Assembly: GCF_000400365.1 (NCBI RefSeq)
Contig: NZ_BAOG01000055.1
Span: forward strand, 29,229-93,228
Reading direction: 5' to 3'
Length of the DNA: 64,000 nucleotides
Origin: Vibrio jasicida CAIM 1864 = LMG 25398
Lineage (GTDB): Bacteria; Pseudomonadota; Gammaproteobacteria; Enterobacterales; Vibrionaceae
The position numbers and the translations under genes are program-made. The notes beneath the pieces are model-generated. The model was not told where the DNA came from and made no database searches. It was given only the letters and a program-made list of their open reading frames with translations. Shown one piece after another: positions 41,639-49,294 of the stretch. Each line of letters starts with the position of its first letter. Positions within the stretch are counted from its first letter, which is position 1.

Positions 41639-43039
41639 TTAAGCTTTCACAAGAGTCGCTGCGTTACGCATCGCTTCTTTCGTTGAACACTCAACAACGT
41701 TTGCTTTTGCAAAGCGGTGAGCGTCTTTTACTTGGATATCGTGAGCTAGAATAACCAGCTTCGCGTTTGCTACATCTAGGTCAGTGATGCGGTTCTGGAT
41801 ACCGTTTTGACCTTGAGTTTCCACTTTGATTTTCAGACCCGCTGCCGCACCTGCTTTCTCTAGTGCTTTCGCTGCCATGAATGTGTGTGCTACGCCAGAT
41901 GGGCAACATGTTACTGCTACGATGTCGTACTCGCCTTCGCCTGCTGCTGGAGCCGCTTGAGCTTGTGCAGGTGCTGCTTCTGCGATTTCGTCTTCTGCTT
42001 CTTCTTCAGCAACTGGTTTCCAGAAGCCAACGATAACTGCTGTTGTTAGAGAGCCAAGTGCGATACCCACAACGTACATTGGGATGTTGCTTGATACAGG
42101 AGCTGTGATTAGACCGCCCCATGGTGCGTGTAGCAGTACGTCTGTTAGGAAGCCGAACACACAGCCAACGATACCACCAGCAACGATTGAAGGAAGAACG
42201 CGTACAGGGTCGTTTGCTGCGAATGGGATAGCACCTTCAGAGATACCGATAGAACCCATGATTGCTGCTGCTTTACCCGCTTCTTGCTCTTGCTTAGTGA
42301 ACTTCTTCTTGAATAGGAATGTTGCTAGTGCCATACCTAGAGGAGGCGTACAGATTGCAATACCAACACCACCCATTAGCCATGGTTGTGTATCAACTTG
42401 AGTTTGAGCGAATAGCGTTGCTACTTTGTTGATCGGACCGCCCATATCGAATGCAGTCATACCACCAAGAATCGTACCTAGAACCACTTTAGAAGCGCCA
42501 GCCATAGAAGCTAGGAATTCGTTCATAGACGCCATGAAGATCTTGATTGGCTCACCGATACCCCATAGAACGATACCTGCAGAGATAAGCGTACCTAGTA
42601 GAGGGTAGATGAAGTAAGCGCCCAACGCAGTCATGTTAGCAGAAAGAGGGATCTTCTTAAGTTGGAATACCACACCACCTGCGATGAAGCCCGCTACGAT
42701 ACAACCAAGGAAGCCGCCGCCCATATCAGCCATGATGCCAGAAGAGATCATCGCTGGCGCTAGAGCTGGTTTGTCTGCAATTGAGTAACCAATGAAGCCA
42801 CCAAGAATAATTGGGAACAGCACCAGACCTTTAATACCGATATTAGAAATATCAGCCAATAAACCGTCTGCTGGAACCGCACCTTTACCTGATGCCATTA
42901 CCGCTAGCGCTAGTAGCACACCACCCGCAACGATAAATGGAAGCATGTGAGAAGTACCGAATAAAAGGTGACCTTTCATGGTACTTAGGATTTTTTTGAA
43001 ATCGCTATTATTACTAGCTTGAGCTGTGATTGTACTCAT
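41639..43039 (-). CDS. Fructose-family PTS permease EIICB
   Basis: A 466-aa PTS transporter with domain order IIC then IIB. The membrane IIC part (residues 1-345) has GISEGAIPFAANDPVRV, the fructose-family loop signature. A linker rich in Ala, Pro and Gln leads to the IIB domain from residue 370, with the phosphorylated Cys in VTCCPSGVAHTF (Cys379). The partner EIIA is 11 bp upstream. Fructose-family permeases also carry mannosides and other sugars. Placement upstream of GH92 mannosidases suggests mannose or a mannoside, but the DeoR/pentose-phosphate cluster on the other side allows other substrates. Confidence 0.9.
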   Translation of the reverse strand: MSTITAQASNNSDFKKILSTMKGHLLFGTSHMLPFIVAGGVLLALAVMASGKGAVPADGLLADISNIGIKGLVLFPIILGGFIGYSIADKPALAPAMISSGIMADMGGGFLGCIVAGFIAGGVVFQLKKIPLSANMTALGAYFIYPLLGTLISAGIVLWGIGEPIKIFMASMNEFLASMAGASKVVLGTILGGMTAFDMGGPINKVATLFAQTQVDTQPWLMGGVGIAICTPPLGMALATFLFKKKFTKQEQEAGKAAAIMGSIGISEGAIPFAANDPVRVLPSIVAGGIVGCVFGFLTDVLLHAPWGGLITAPVSSNIPMYVVGIALGSLTTAVIVGFWKPVAEEEAEDEIAEAAPAQAQAAPAAGEGEYDIVAVTCCPSGVAHTFMAAKALEKAGAAAGLKIKVETQGQNGIQNRITDLDVANAKLVILAHDIQVKDAHRFAKANVVECSTKEAMRNAATLVKA

Positions 43040-43050
43040 AATTTCACGCC

Positions 43051-43503
43051 TTATGAATTAATTAAAATATTTAGTATTTGGTTTTCGTCTTTTGCGTTAT
43101 GAATATCTTCAATAAACTCTTCGCTAAATTTGCCGAATAATTCTTGAAGAACATAAATATGGTGGTCGGCACCGTTATCTGGTGAGGCAATCATGAAGAA
43201 TACGGTCGGTTTGACTCCCTCTTCGTCGCCATACTCGATGCCTTCGCGCTTTACGCCAACAGCGATTGCAGGCTCTGTAACCGCTTTGCTTTTTGCGTGT
43301 GGGTAAGCGATGCCGTCCATTGAAGTCACGCTTAATGCTTCACGTGCTTCGATGTCGGTTAAAAAAGCCTCTTTACTGCTGATTCGATTATTTTCGAATA
43401 GCATTTGCGCTAGCTCTTCAAAGACTTCTTTTTTATTATTTGCTTGAAGGTTGCCTTTAATTAAATTGACGTTTGTTAGTTCTGTAATCATTTTTTGACT
43501 CAT
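43051..43503 (-). CDS. PTS fructose-type EIIA
   Basis: A 150-aa EIIA of the fructose/mannitol (PTS-Ntr-like) family. The phosphorylated His is His69 in IAYPHAKSKAV. The C-terminus ends in the usual amphipathic segment. It is co-transcribed with the EIICB gene (11-bp gap) and receives phosphate from HPr/FPr. A possible CRP half-match lies 100 bp upstream. Confidence 0.92.
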   Translation of the reverse strand: MSQKMITELTNVNLIKGNLQANNKKEVFEELAQMLFENNRISSKEAFLTDIEAREALSVTSMDGIAYPHAKSKAVTEPAIAVGVKREGIEYGDEEGVKPTVFFMIASPDNGADHHIYVLQELFGKFSEEFIEDIHNAKDENQILNILINS

Positions 43504-43723
43504 TGGTACTGAAGTAATGAGGCAAATTTAATTAATGTTACGGTTTTCTTAAATAGTAAAAAAAATCCAATAACTATATTTTTGTATCACTGAGAGCTAA
43601 GTGTGATAGAAGTCATTAATATCAATGAGCTAGAAGGGAATTAGTATTGTGACTTATATTCCATTTATTTTGAAATTAATAATGAAGCTTGAAAATAAAC
43701 GAGAAGGGAATCAAATATTAATT
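43504..43723 (-). promoter_or_regulatory. Promoter region of PTS genes with weak CRP-like site
   Basis: About 220 bp of AT-rich DNA. TGTGATAGAAGTCATT (43602-43617) matches one half of a CRP site (TGTGA-N6-TCACA) and partly the other. Scattered TGAC/GTCA motifs occur but without the 10-bp phasing seen at 44583-44759. Confidence 0.35.
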
Positions 43724-43759
43724 GAAAAAGCCGGAAGAACATGACTGTTGGTTCCGGCT
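43724..43759 (-). terminator. Intrinsic terminator after DeoR-family gene
   Basis: Stem AGCCGGAA / TTCCGGCT followed on the minus strand by TTTTTCAATTAA. It separates the deoR-type gene from the PTS genes. Confidence 0.85.
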
Positions 43760-43782
43760 GTTATGTCTATGGTAATACGTTG

Positions 43783-44559
43783 CTATACCGTAATTACTTG
43801 AACGCCAGCTTCTTCTAGTGCTTTAAGTGTTGTTTCATCGGCACCTTGATCCGTAATTAGGGTATCAAGTTGAGAGGCAGAAGCCAGAAGCTTTCCGCCG
43901 TGTTTGCCTATCTTGCTACTATCGACTAATGCTACTAGACGATCACCGTATTCCAATAGTTTCTTCTCAGCCATGTAAACCAAGAGATCAGAAGTGTACA
44001 CGCCAGCTTTCGAAACACCGGTACCTGTGAAGAAAACGTAACGACTTGAATAGTCGTCAGTATTTTCAGCATCTGGTGAGATGGTAATATGACGCTCTGG
44101 TAAATACTGCCCGCCTAGAATGATCAAACTAGAATGTTTCTTCTGAATGAGTTGGTAAGCAAGTGGCATAAAGTTGGTCACCACTTGAATGTTGCTGCCA
44201 GCTAAATAGTCACCCAACAATAGCGTTGTGTTACTGCCACTTACCACCACACTATCACCTTCATCACACATTTCAGCGGCGGCTTGGGCAATCCGAGATT
44301 TAGCTGCAAAATTCTCAATGTCTTTTTCTGAAGGAATGAAATGAGAAGCAACATGAGATTGTGTGGCTACTTGTTCTGATTTAATCACTTCCGCACCATT
44401 GCGGATCTTAGTGAGTTTCCCGTCTTCTGCGAGTTTTGTTATGTCGCGTCGGGCTGTTGATAGAGAAATATCAAGCATCTCAACGTAGTCGCTCGTGCTG
44501 ATATACGTGTGATTTTCTAGATACTCCAAAAGCCTTCTATGACGCTGAGCTTCATTCAT
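43783..44559 (-). CDS. DeoR-family transcriptional regulator of the sugar island
   Basis: A 258-aa DeoR regulator. ATG 44559 (MNEAQRHRRLLEYL) has an AAGGA Shine-Dalgarno; the longer frame does not. The N-terminal winged HTH includes VEMLDISLSTARRDITKLAED. The effector domain has SGSNTTLLLGDYL and FTGTGVSKAGVYTSD, the sugar-phosphate-binding fold of the family. It is divergent from the catabolic operon at 44772 and lies beside an unusual phased operator array, its likely binding site. The inducer is probably a phosphorylated intermediate. Confidence 0.92.
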   Translation of the reverse strand: MNEAQRHRRLLEYLENHTYISTSDYVEMLDISLSTARRDITKLAEDGKLTKIRNGAEVIKSEQVATQSHVASHFIPSEKDIENFAAKSRIAQAAAEMCDEGDSVVVSGSNTTLLLGDYLAGSNIQVVTNFMPLAYQLIQKKHSSLIILGGQYLPERHITISPDAENTDDYSSRYVFFTGTGVSKAGVYTSDLLVYMAEKKLLEYGDRLVALVDSSKIGKHGGKLLASASQLDTLITDQGADETTLKALEEAGVQVITV

Positions 44560-44582
44560 AGTTAAGTCCTTGATTTTTGTTT

Positions 44583-44606
44583 TGACCAATTTTGACCGAA
44601 TTTGAC
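44583..44606. promoter_or_regulatory. Three TGAC motifs phased at 10 bp (deoR side)
   Basis: TGAC occurs at 44583, 44593 and 44603, each in TTTGAC context, exactly one helical turn apart, 24 bp upstream of the DeoR start. It is probably autoregulatory. Confidence 0.6.
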
Positions 44607-44703
44607 GTTTTGAGCAAATAAAAAATCAAAATGACGTTTTTTGAATTGTTTGTGACCGATTTTTGTGATCTTTAGCCTGTTTTGAATCATTTTAAGTCAA
44701 AAA

Positions 44704-44759
44704 TGACTTTACGTGACGTTATTTGACCGTTTATAGTCATTTTGCGTCACAAAGAGTCA
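44704..44759. promoter_or_regulatory. Symmetric 3+3 phased operator array before catabolic operon
   Basis: TGAC at 44704, 44714 and 44724 and GTCA at 44736, 44746 and 44756 form a 56-bp dyad centred at 44731.5. Each half has exact 10-bp spacing. It ends 2 bp before the GGAG Shine-Dalgarno of the first gene, so it lies across the promoter or 5' leader. Assignment to the divergent DeoR protein is by position. Confidence 0.65.
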
Positions 44760-44771
44760 TTGGAGACCAAA

Positions 44772-45617
44772 ATGAAGTATCAAGCAATCATTATCGATTT
44801 AGATGGCACACTGTTAAATGACCATAATCAGATCAGTAGTAACAATATCGAAGCGATCAAACTTGCGATTAGTGAAGGTTATAAAGTCACATTAGCAAGT
44901 GGTCGTCCACATAACCTGATGCTTCCTTTTGCCAAGCAGCTTGGCATTGAACTGCCGATGATTTGCTGTAATGGCGCCTACCAGTTTGACCCTGTTCAAG
45001 GCAGCATTAACGATAGCCAAGTCATTGGTTCAAATTCACTAAATGCGTTACTCGACACTCTCAATATTGGTCAGTTTTACTTCACGCTTTACTGCGAAAA
45101 CGGCATTTTCGCGACTCAACAATCTGAACACTTCTTAGGTCTTCAGCGACAGATGTTGGCACTGGGCGTTGAGGACAACATGAAAATTGTACCGAGTGTT
45201 CGTTCACTACTTAATGAATGTGGTGATGTATATAAAGTCTTGGTCTCTAGCGAAGACAAAGTCGCTCTCTGTGAATTACGTGATGCGCTGATTCATCATC
45301 ATGTACAAGCCGATCTTTCAACTCCGAACAAGCTTGATATCACAGCGAAGGGAGCGAACAAAGGCACCGCAACTCTTCACCTACTTAATCAACTCAACCT
45401 GAATCCGAAATACACCATTGCTTTTGGTGACGGAGACAACGATGCAGAAATGTTACGCGTTGTTGGAGAACCCGTAGCAATGGAAAACGCTAGTCCAGCC
45501 ATTCGTGGGTTAGCGAACTTAATTGTCACAGATAACAACGGTTGCGGCATTGGGCAGTACCTCAGATTGATCGTGTCTGAAGGTCAGCATTCATGCCAAC
45601 ACTCTTACTTCTATTAA
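44772..45617 (+). CDS. HAD-IIB (Cof-type) sugar-phosphate phosphatase
   Basis: A 281-aa HAD phosphatase of the Cof/IIB class. Motif I is IIDLDGTLLND at the N-terminus, motif II LASGR, and motif IV FGDGDNDAEML. ATG 44772 has a GGAG site 6 bases upstream; the frame open further up is not supported. First gene of the plus-strand sugar operon. Such enzymes dephosphorylate sugar phosphates and can relieve PTS-driven sugar-phosphate stress. Confidence 0.9.
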   Translation: MKYQAIIIDLDGTLLNDHNQISSNNIEAIKLAISEGYKVTLASGRPHNLMLPFAKQLGIELPMICCNGAYQFDPVQGSINDSQVIGSNSLNALLDTLNIGQFYFTLYCENGIFATQQSEHFLGLQRQMLALGVEDNMKIVPSVRSLLNECGDVYKVLVSSEDKVALCELRDALIHHHVQADLSTPNKLDITAKGANKGTATLHLLNQLNLNPKYTIAFGDGDNDAEMLRVVGEPVAMENASPAIRGLANLIVTDNNGCGIGQYLRLIVSEGQHSCQHSYFY

Positions 45618-45626
45618 GGAAACACA

Positions 45627-46337
45627 ATGAAAAAAGTAAAAATCGCAGCAGGTCTTGCACACGTAGATTACGGCCACATCGCAGATATCGTAAAAGAAGT
45701 GTCTGACGCGGGTGCGGATTACATTCACTGTGATGCTGCTGATATGCATGATTTGAAAAACATGCAGCTTATGGGTGGTCATCAAATCGTTGAAGGTATT
45801 CGTCAGTACACGGATAAGCCAATCGAAGTCCACGCTTACTTTAAAGATTGTGATCGTCTATTTGTAGAAAAGATTGCTAAAGCTGGCGCAGACATGCTGA
45901 TTCTTCCAGCAGAGAACTTCTTGGGTGCGCCATTGGCGTACATGATGAAGTACTGCCGTGACTACAACATGAAGTTTGGTCTAACCGTTGGCTGTTTTAC
46001 TCCTGTCTCTTTCGTTAAAGAAGCAATTTACTACCTAGACCGACTACACATTGTTATTCATGGCGTGAACAACGATGAATGGTTATGGCGTGAGTCTGCG
46101 ATTGAAATGATTCGCGAAGCGCGTCAGCTAATTAACGAGCGTAACCCTAACTGTGAATTGTGTGTTGACGGTGGTATCCGTAACCACAACCTAGAGCCGC
46201 TGTTGAAAGAAGACATTGATGTGATGGTGGCATCAACCAACATCTTCGGTCACAAAGAAGGCATTACAGCTGGCGTAAAAGATTTCCGTGCTGCACTGAA
46301 TGCTGCTGAAGAAGCCGTTGCCGCTGAACTAGCTTAA
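45627..46337 (+). CDS. Ribulose-phosphate 3-epimerase-like TIM-barrel protein
   Basis: A 236-aa RPE/AlsE-superfamily protein. All four metal ligands of RPE have counterparts: His34 and Asp36 (YIHCDAADMHD), His69 (IEVHAYF) and Asp181 (CVDGGIR). The phosphate-binding PGfgGQ loop of RPE is replaced by HIVIHGVNNDEWLWR. It therefore probably epimerises a 3-position of a different phosphorylated ketose, or lacks phosphate on that side. E. coli SgcE belongs to the same superfamily and also lies in a PTS cluster. The phosphatase gene is 9 bp upstream. Confidence 0.85.
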   Translation: MKKVKIAAGLAHVDYGHIADIVKEVSDAGADYIHCDAADMHDLKNMQLMGGHQIVEGIRQYTDKPIEVHAYFKDCDRLFVEKIAKAGADMLILPAENFLGAPLAYMMKYCRDYNMKFGLTVGCFTPVSFVKEAIYYLDRLHIVIHGVNNDEWLWRESAIEMIREARQLINERNPNCELCVDGGIRNHNLEPLLKEDIDVMVASTNIFGHKEGITAGVKDFRAALNAAEEAVAAELA

Positions 46338-46408
46338 TTAGAGTTAATGGTGTCGGGCTGAACTTCCCCCTCGAAATGCTCCGGCTCGACACCAACCAAG
46401 GAATTGCC

Positions 46409-47566
46409 ATGACACATTTTAATCACTACCAACCGACTAAGCTGAGCTTTGGCCCGGGCAATGTGAGCCAAATTGGTCATATGATTGCCAAATACGGTCG
46501 ACGCTGTTTGATTGTCTCTGAACCGATATTTGAAGCAGTTAAACCAGCTTATGAGCGTATTTTTGCTTTGCTTGCCGAACAAGATATTCATGTAACGCAC
46601 TTCGATGGCGTTGTACCTAATCCGCCAACGACGGTTGTTGAGCTTGGACGACAAGTTGGTATCGAAGCTGACTGTGACGTTGTACTTGCCATTGGTGGTG
46701 GTTCATCGATCGATACCGCGAAGATCATCGCAGCAACCATGAAGGTTGACACAATTGATTGGGCACACTGGTTTAAAAATTATGATTCGCCTTTTGGTGA
46801 TATTAAGGCGCTGCCAGCATCAACTGTGCCTTTGATTGCGATACCAACAACATCTGGAACGGGCTCTCAGGTTACTCATGCAGCGGTTATTACTGATCTT
46901 GATAGCCACTCAAAACTGACATTGTTCCATCCTGATTTTTATCCATGTGAAGCCATTATTGATCCTGAATTAATGCTGACCTTACCACCTCGTATGACAG
47001 CGATGACTGGTTTTGATGCGTTTTCACATGCGTTTGAGTCGTACACCGGCACAAAGCCTTCACCATTAGTTGATAGTTTGGCGCTAGAAGCCATGAAGCT
47101 GGTGGTAGAAAACTTGCCTGCTGTTGTGAAGAACGGCTCCGATATCGAAGGTCGTTGTCGATTGGCAAGCGCTGATACGTTGGCTGGGATCTCCTTGGCT
47201 AATGGTGGCGCAGGCGCACCGCATCCTCTAGGGGAAATCTTAGGTAGTAGAAAAACGAATTTACCTCATGGTTTGACACTAGCGGTGGTTTATCCCGCTT
47301 ATGTTCAACTGCAATGGCGTAAACAACCAGAACGTTACGCAAAAGTTGCTGAGCTATTTGGTGCCGTGGGAAGCACTGAAGAAAAAGCGCAATCGCTAGC
47401 AACGCACTTAGTCACGTTTTTAGGGCAAATTGGTTTAGAGCATAACCTAACGCAGGTAGGAGTCACAGAGGAAGACGTAAAGGCATTAGAACCAGCGTTT
47501 TGCTTCAACCTACCTTTGACAACAGGCGAAGAGATGAAAACGATTCTGCACGCCAGCTTGGTATAG
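46409..47566 (+). CDS. Iron-containing alcohol dehydrogenase
   Basis: A 385-aa group III (iron-type) dehydrogenase. ATG 46409 has AAGGA 9 bases upstream. The NAD-binding part has AIGGGSSID. The C-terminal metal site has FDAFSHAFESY, GAPHPLGEIL and NLPHGLTLAVV, with Asp and three His for the divalent metal. In this operon it could oxidise a sugar alcohol phosphate or reduce an aldehyde made by the next steps. The substrate is unknown. Confidence 0.9.
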   Translation: MTHFNHYQPTKLSFGPGNVSQIGHMIAKYGRRCLIVSEPIFEAVKPAYERIFALLAEQDIHVTHFDGVVPNPPTTVVELGRQVGIEADCDVVLAIGGGSSIDTAKIIAATMKVDTIDWAHWFKNYDSPFGDIKALPASTVPLIAIPTTSGTGSQVTHAAVITDLDSHSKLTLFHPDFYPCEAIIDPELMLTLPPRMTAMTGFDAFSHAFESYTGTKPSPLVDSLALEAMKLVVENLPAVVKNGSDIEGRCRLASADTLAGISLANGGAGAPHPLGEILGSRKTNLPHGLTLAVVYPAYVQLQWRKQPERYAKVAELFGAVGSTEEKAQSLATHLVTFLGQIGLEHNLTQVGVTEEDVKALEPAFCFNLPLTTGEEMKTILHASLV

Positions 47567-47589
47567 CAGAACAAAAAGGGGTTGAGAAC

Positions 47590-48324
47590 ATGGAAAACGA
47601 AGTAAAAACAATGAAATTTGCAGCGTTGAATGTGGATAGAGAGGACATCAAACGTCGTGATATTCAAGCGTTAATCTTCGATTTCGATGGTCTACTCGTC
47701 GATACAGAAACCTGTTTGTTTAGGGCCTGGGAAGCTCTAATGAAGCCATTCGGGATTGATGTTTCGCCACTCCAGGTTGCTGGTCTAGTTGGGAGCTCAG
47801 TACCAGCAACCTCTCTTTGTGACCTTTATCGATATCATTCAAAGCAAGCGTTATCTGATGATGAAATCAGACAACAAGTCTTTAGTCATGCTTATCGACT
47901 GATTGCACTTCAAACAGAACGAAAAGGTGTTCGCTGCTATCTAGACACAGCAAAGCAAATGGAGCTTAAGATGGCGTTAGCAACAAGTTCTGAATACGAG
48001 CATTACATGCCGATTCTGAAGCGCCTGAATTTAGAACATTACTTTGACTGTTTCACCGGAGCAGAAGAAATCTCGATTGAACGTCGTAAGCCATCTCCGG
48101 ACGTTTATCTCACTAGCCTAGAAAAACTCGGAGTTTCTGCCAGTCAAGCCATTGCCTTTGAGGACTCTCCTCCAGGAGTTACAGCGGCTCGAGCGGCAGG
48201 TATTTCAACAGTTGCGGTAACCAATTATCTGACTCAGCACTTAGATGTCTCGCATGCAGACATTGTTTTATCGTCAATGAGTCAAATTTCGCTAGCGCAA
48301 TTGATTATCAACTTATCGAGATAG
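47590..48324 (+). CDS. HAD-superfamily hydrolase, beta-phosphoglucomutase-like
   Basis: A 244-aa HAD subclass IA protein. ATG 47590 lies after AAGGGG; the frame open upstream overlaps the dehydrogenase gene and is not supported. Motif I is IFDFDGLLVDTETC with a cap domain, motif II ATSS, motif III RRKPSPDVYL and motif IV FEDSPPGVTAA. This fits a phosphatase or phosphoglucomutase acting on a sugar phosphate. It is the second HAD enzyme of the operon. Confidence 0.87.
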   Translation: MENEVKTMKFAALNVDREDIKRRDIQALIFDFDGLLVDTETCLFRAWEALMKPFGIDVSPLQVAGLVGSSVPATSLCDLYRYHSKQALSDDEIRQQVFSHAYRLIALQTERKGVRCYLDTAKQMELKMALATSSEYEHYMPILKRLNLEHYFDCFTGAEEISIERRKPSPDVYLTSLEKLGVSASQAIAFEDSPPGVTAARAAGISTVAVTNYLTQHLDVSHADIVLSSMSQISLAQLIINLSR

Positions 48325-48328
48325 AGTT

Positions 48329-49282
48329 ATGAACAAATTAGAACAATTGAAAAAATACACAACGGTTGTTGCTGATACTGGTGACATTGATGCGATTGCT
48401 GCATTCCAGCCTCAAGATGCGACGACAAACCCTTCATTAGTGCTTAAAGCGGCAGAGATGCCTCAATACGATCACTTGATTGTAGATGCGATTGAATGGG
48501 CGAAAGAACAAAGCGCAGATAGAGCACAGCAGATCATCGATGCAAGCGATAAATTGGCGGTCAACATCGGCGTAGAAATCTTAAAAACCGTACCAGGGCG
48601 TATCTCTACTGAGGTTGATGCTCGCTTATCATTTGATAAAGAATCCAGTTTGGTGAAAGCGCGAAAATTGATCGCCATGTACCAAGAAGCTGGCATTGAG
48701 AAAGTGCGCATTTTGATCAAGCTGGCGTCAACATGGGAAGGCATTCGTGCAGCAGAAGTACTCGAAAAAGAAGGTATTAACTGTAACCTAACGCTGCTGT
48801 TTAACTTTGCTCAGGCAAAAGCGTGTGCAGAAGCGGGGGCATTCCTTATCTCTCCATTTGTTGGTCGTATCTTAGATTGGTACAAAAACAATACTGATCA
48901 AAAAGAATACCTTCCACATGAAGACCCGGGTGTTGTCTCGGTTTCTAAGATTTACAACTACTACAAAGATCATGGCTATAACACTGTGGTTATGGGCGCT
49001 AGCTTCCGTAATGCTGACGAAGTGCTCGCTCTAGCTGGCTGTGATCGTCTAACGATTGGTCCTGCAATCTTAGATCAACTTGCAGCGCAAGAGGGTGAGG
49101 TTGAACCAAAGCTTTATGCTCAACGCACGAATGTGAACCCTGCGCCAACGGCAATGACTGAAGCTGAGTTCCGTTGGGAAATGAACCAAGATCCAATGGC
49201 GACAGAGAAGTTGTCTGAGGGTATTCGTAACTTTGCCGTAGACCAAGGCAAACTAGAAGCAATGATTGAAGCACGTCTGTAA
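48329..49282 (+). CDS. tal: Transaldolase
   Basis: A 317-aa class I transaldolase, close to E. coli TalB. DATTNPSLVLKA lies near the N-terminus, and the Schiff-base Lys is in RILIKLASTWEG (about residue 132). LTLLFNFAQAKACAEAG and ISPFVGRI follow. It transfers dihydroxyacetone between sedoheptulose-7-P, glyceraldehyde-3-P, erythrose-4-P and fructose-6-P. As a member of this sugar operon, it is inferred to be an inducible paralog. It starts 4 bp after the HAD gene. Confidence 0.95.
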   Translation: MNKLEQLKKYTTVVADTGDIDAIAAFQPQDATTNPSLVLKAAEMPQYDHLIVDAIEWAKEQSADRAQQIIDASDKLAVNIGVEILKTVPGRISTEVDARLSFDKESSLVKARKLIAMYQEAGIEKVRILIKLASTWEGIRAAEVLEKEGINCNLTLLFNFAQAKACAEAGAFLISPFVGRILDWYKNNTDQKEYLPHEDPGVVSVSKIYNYYKDHGYNTVVMGASFRNADEVLALAGCDRLTIGPAILDQLAAQEGEVEPKLYAQRTNVNPAPTAMTEAEFRWEMNQDPMATEKLSEGIRNFAVDQGKLEAMIEARL

Positions 49283-49294
49283 GGAGCAGTGAAG

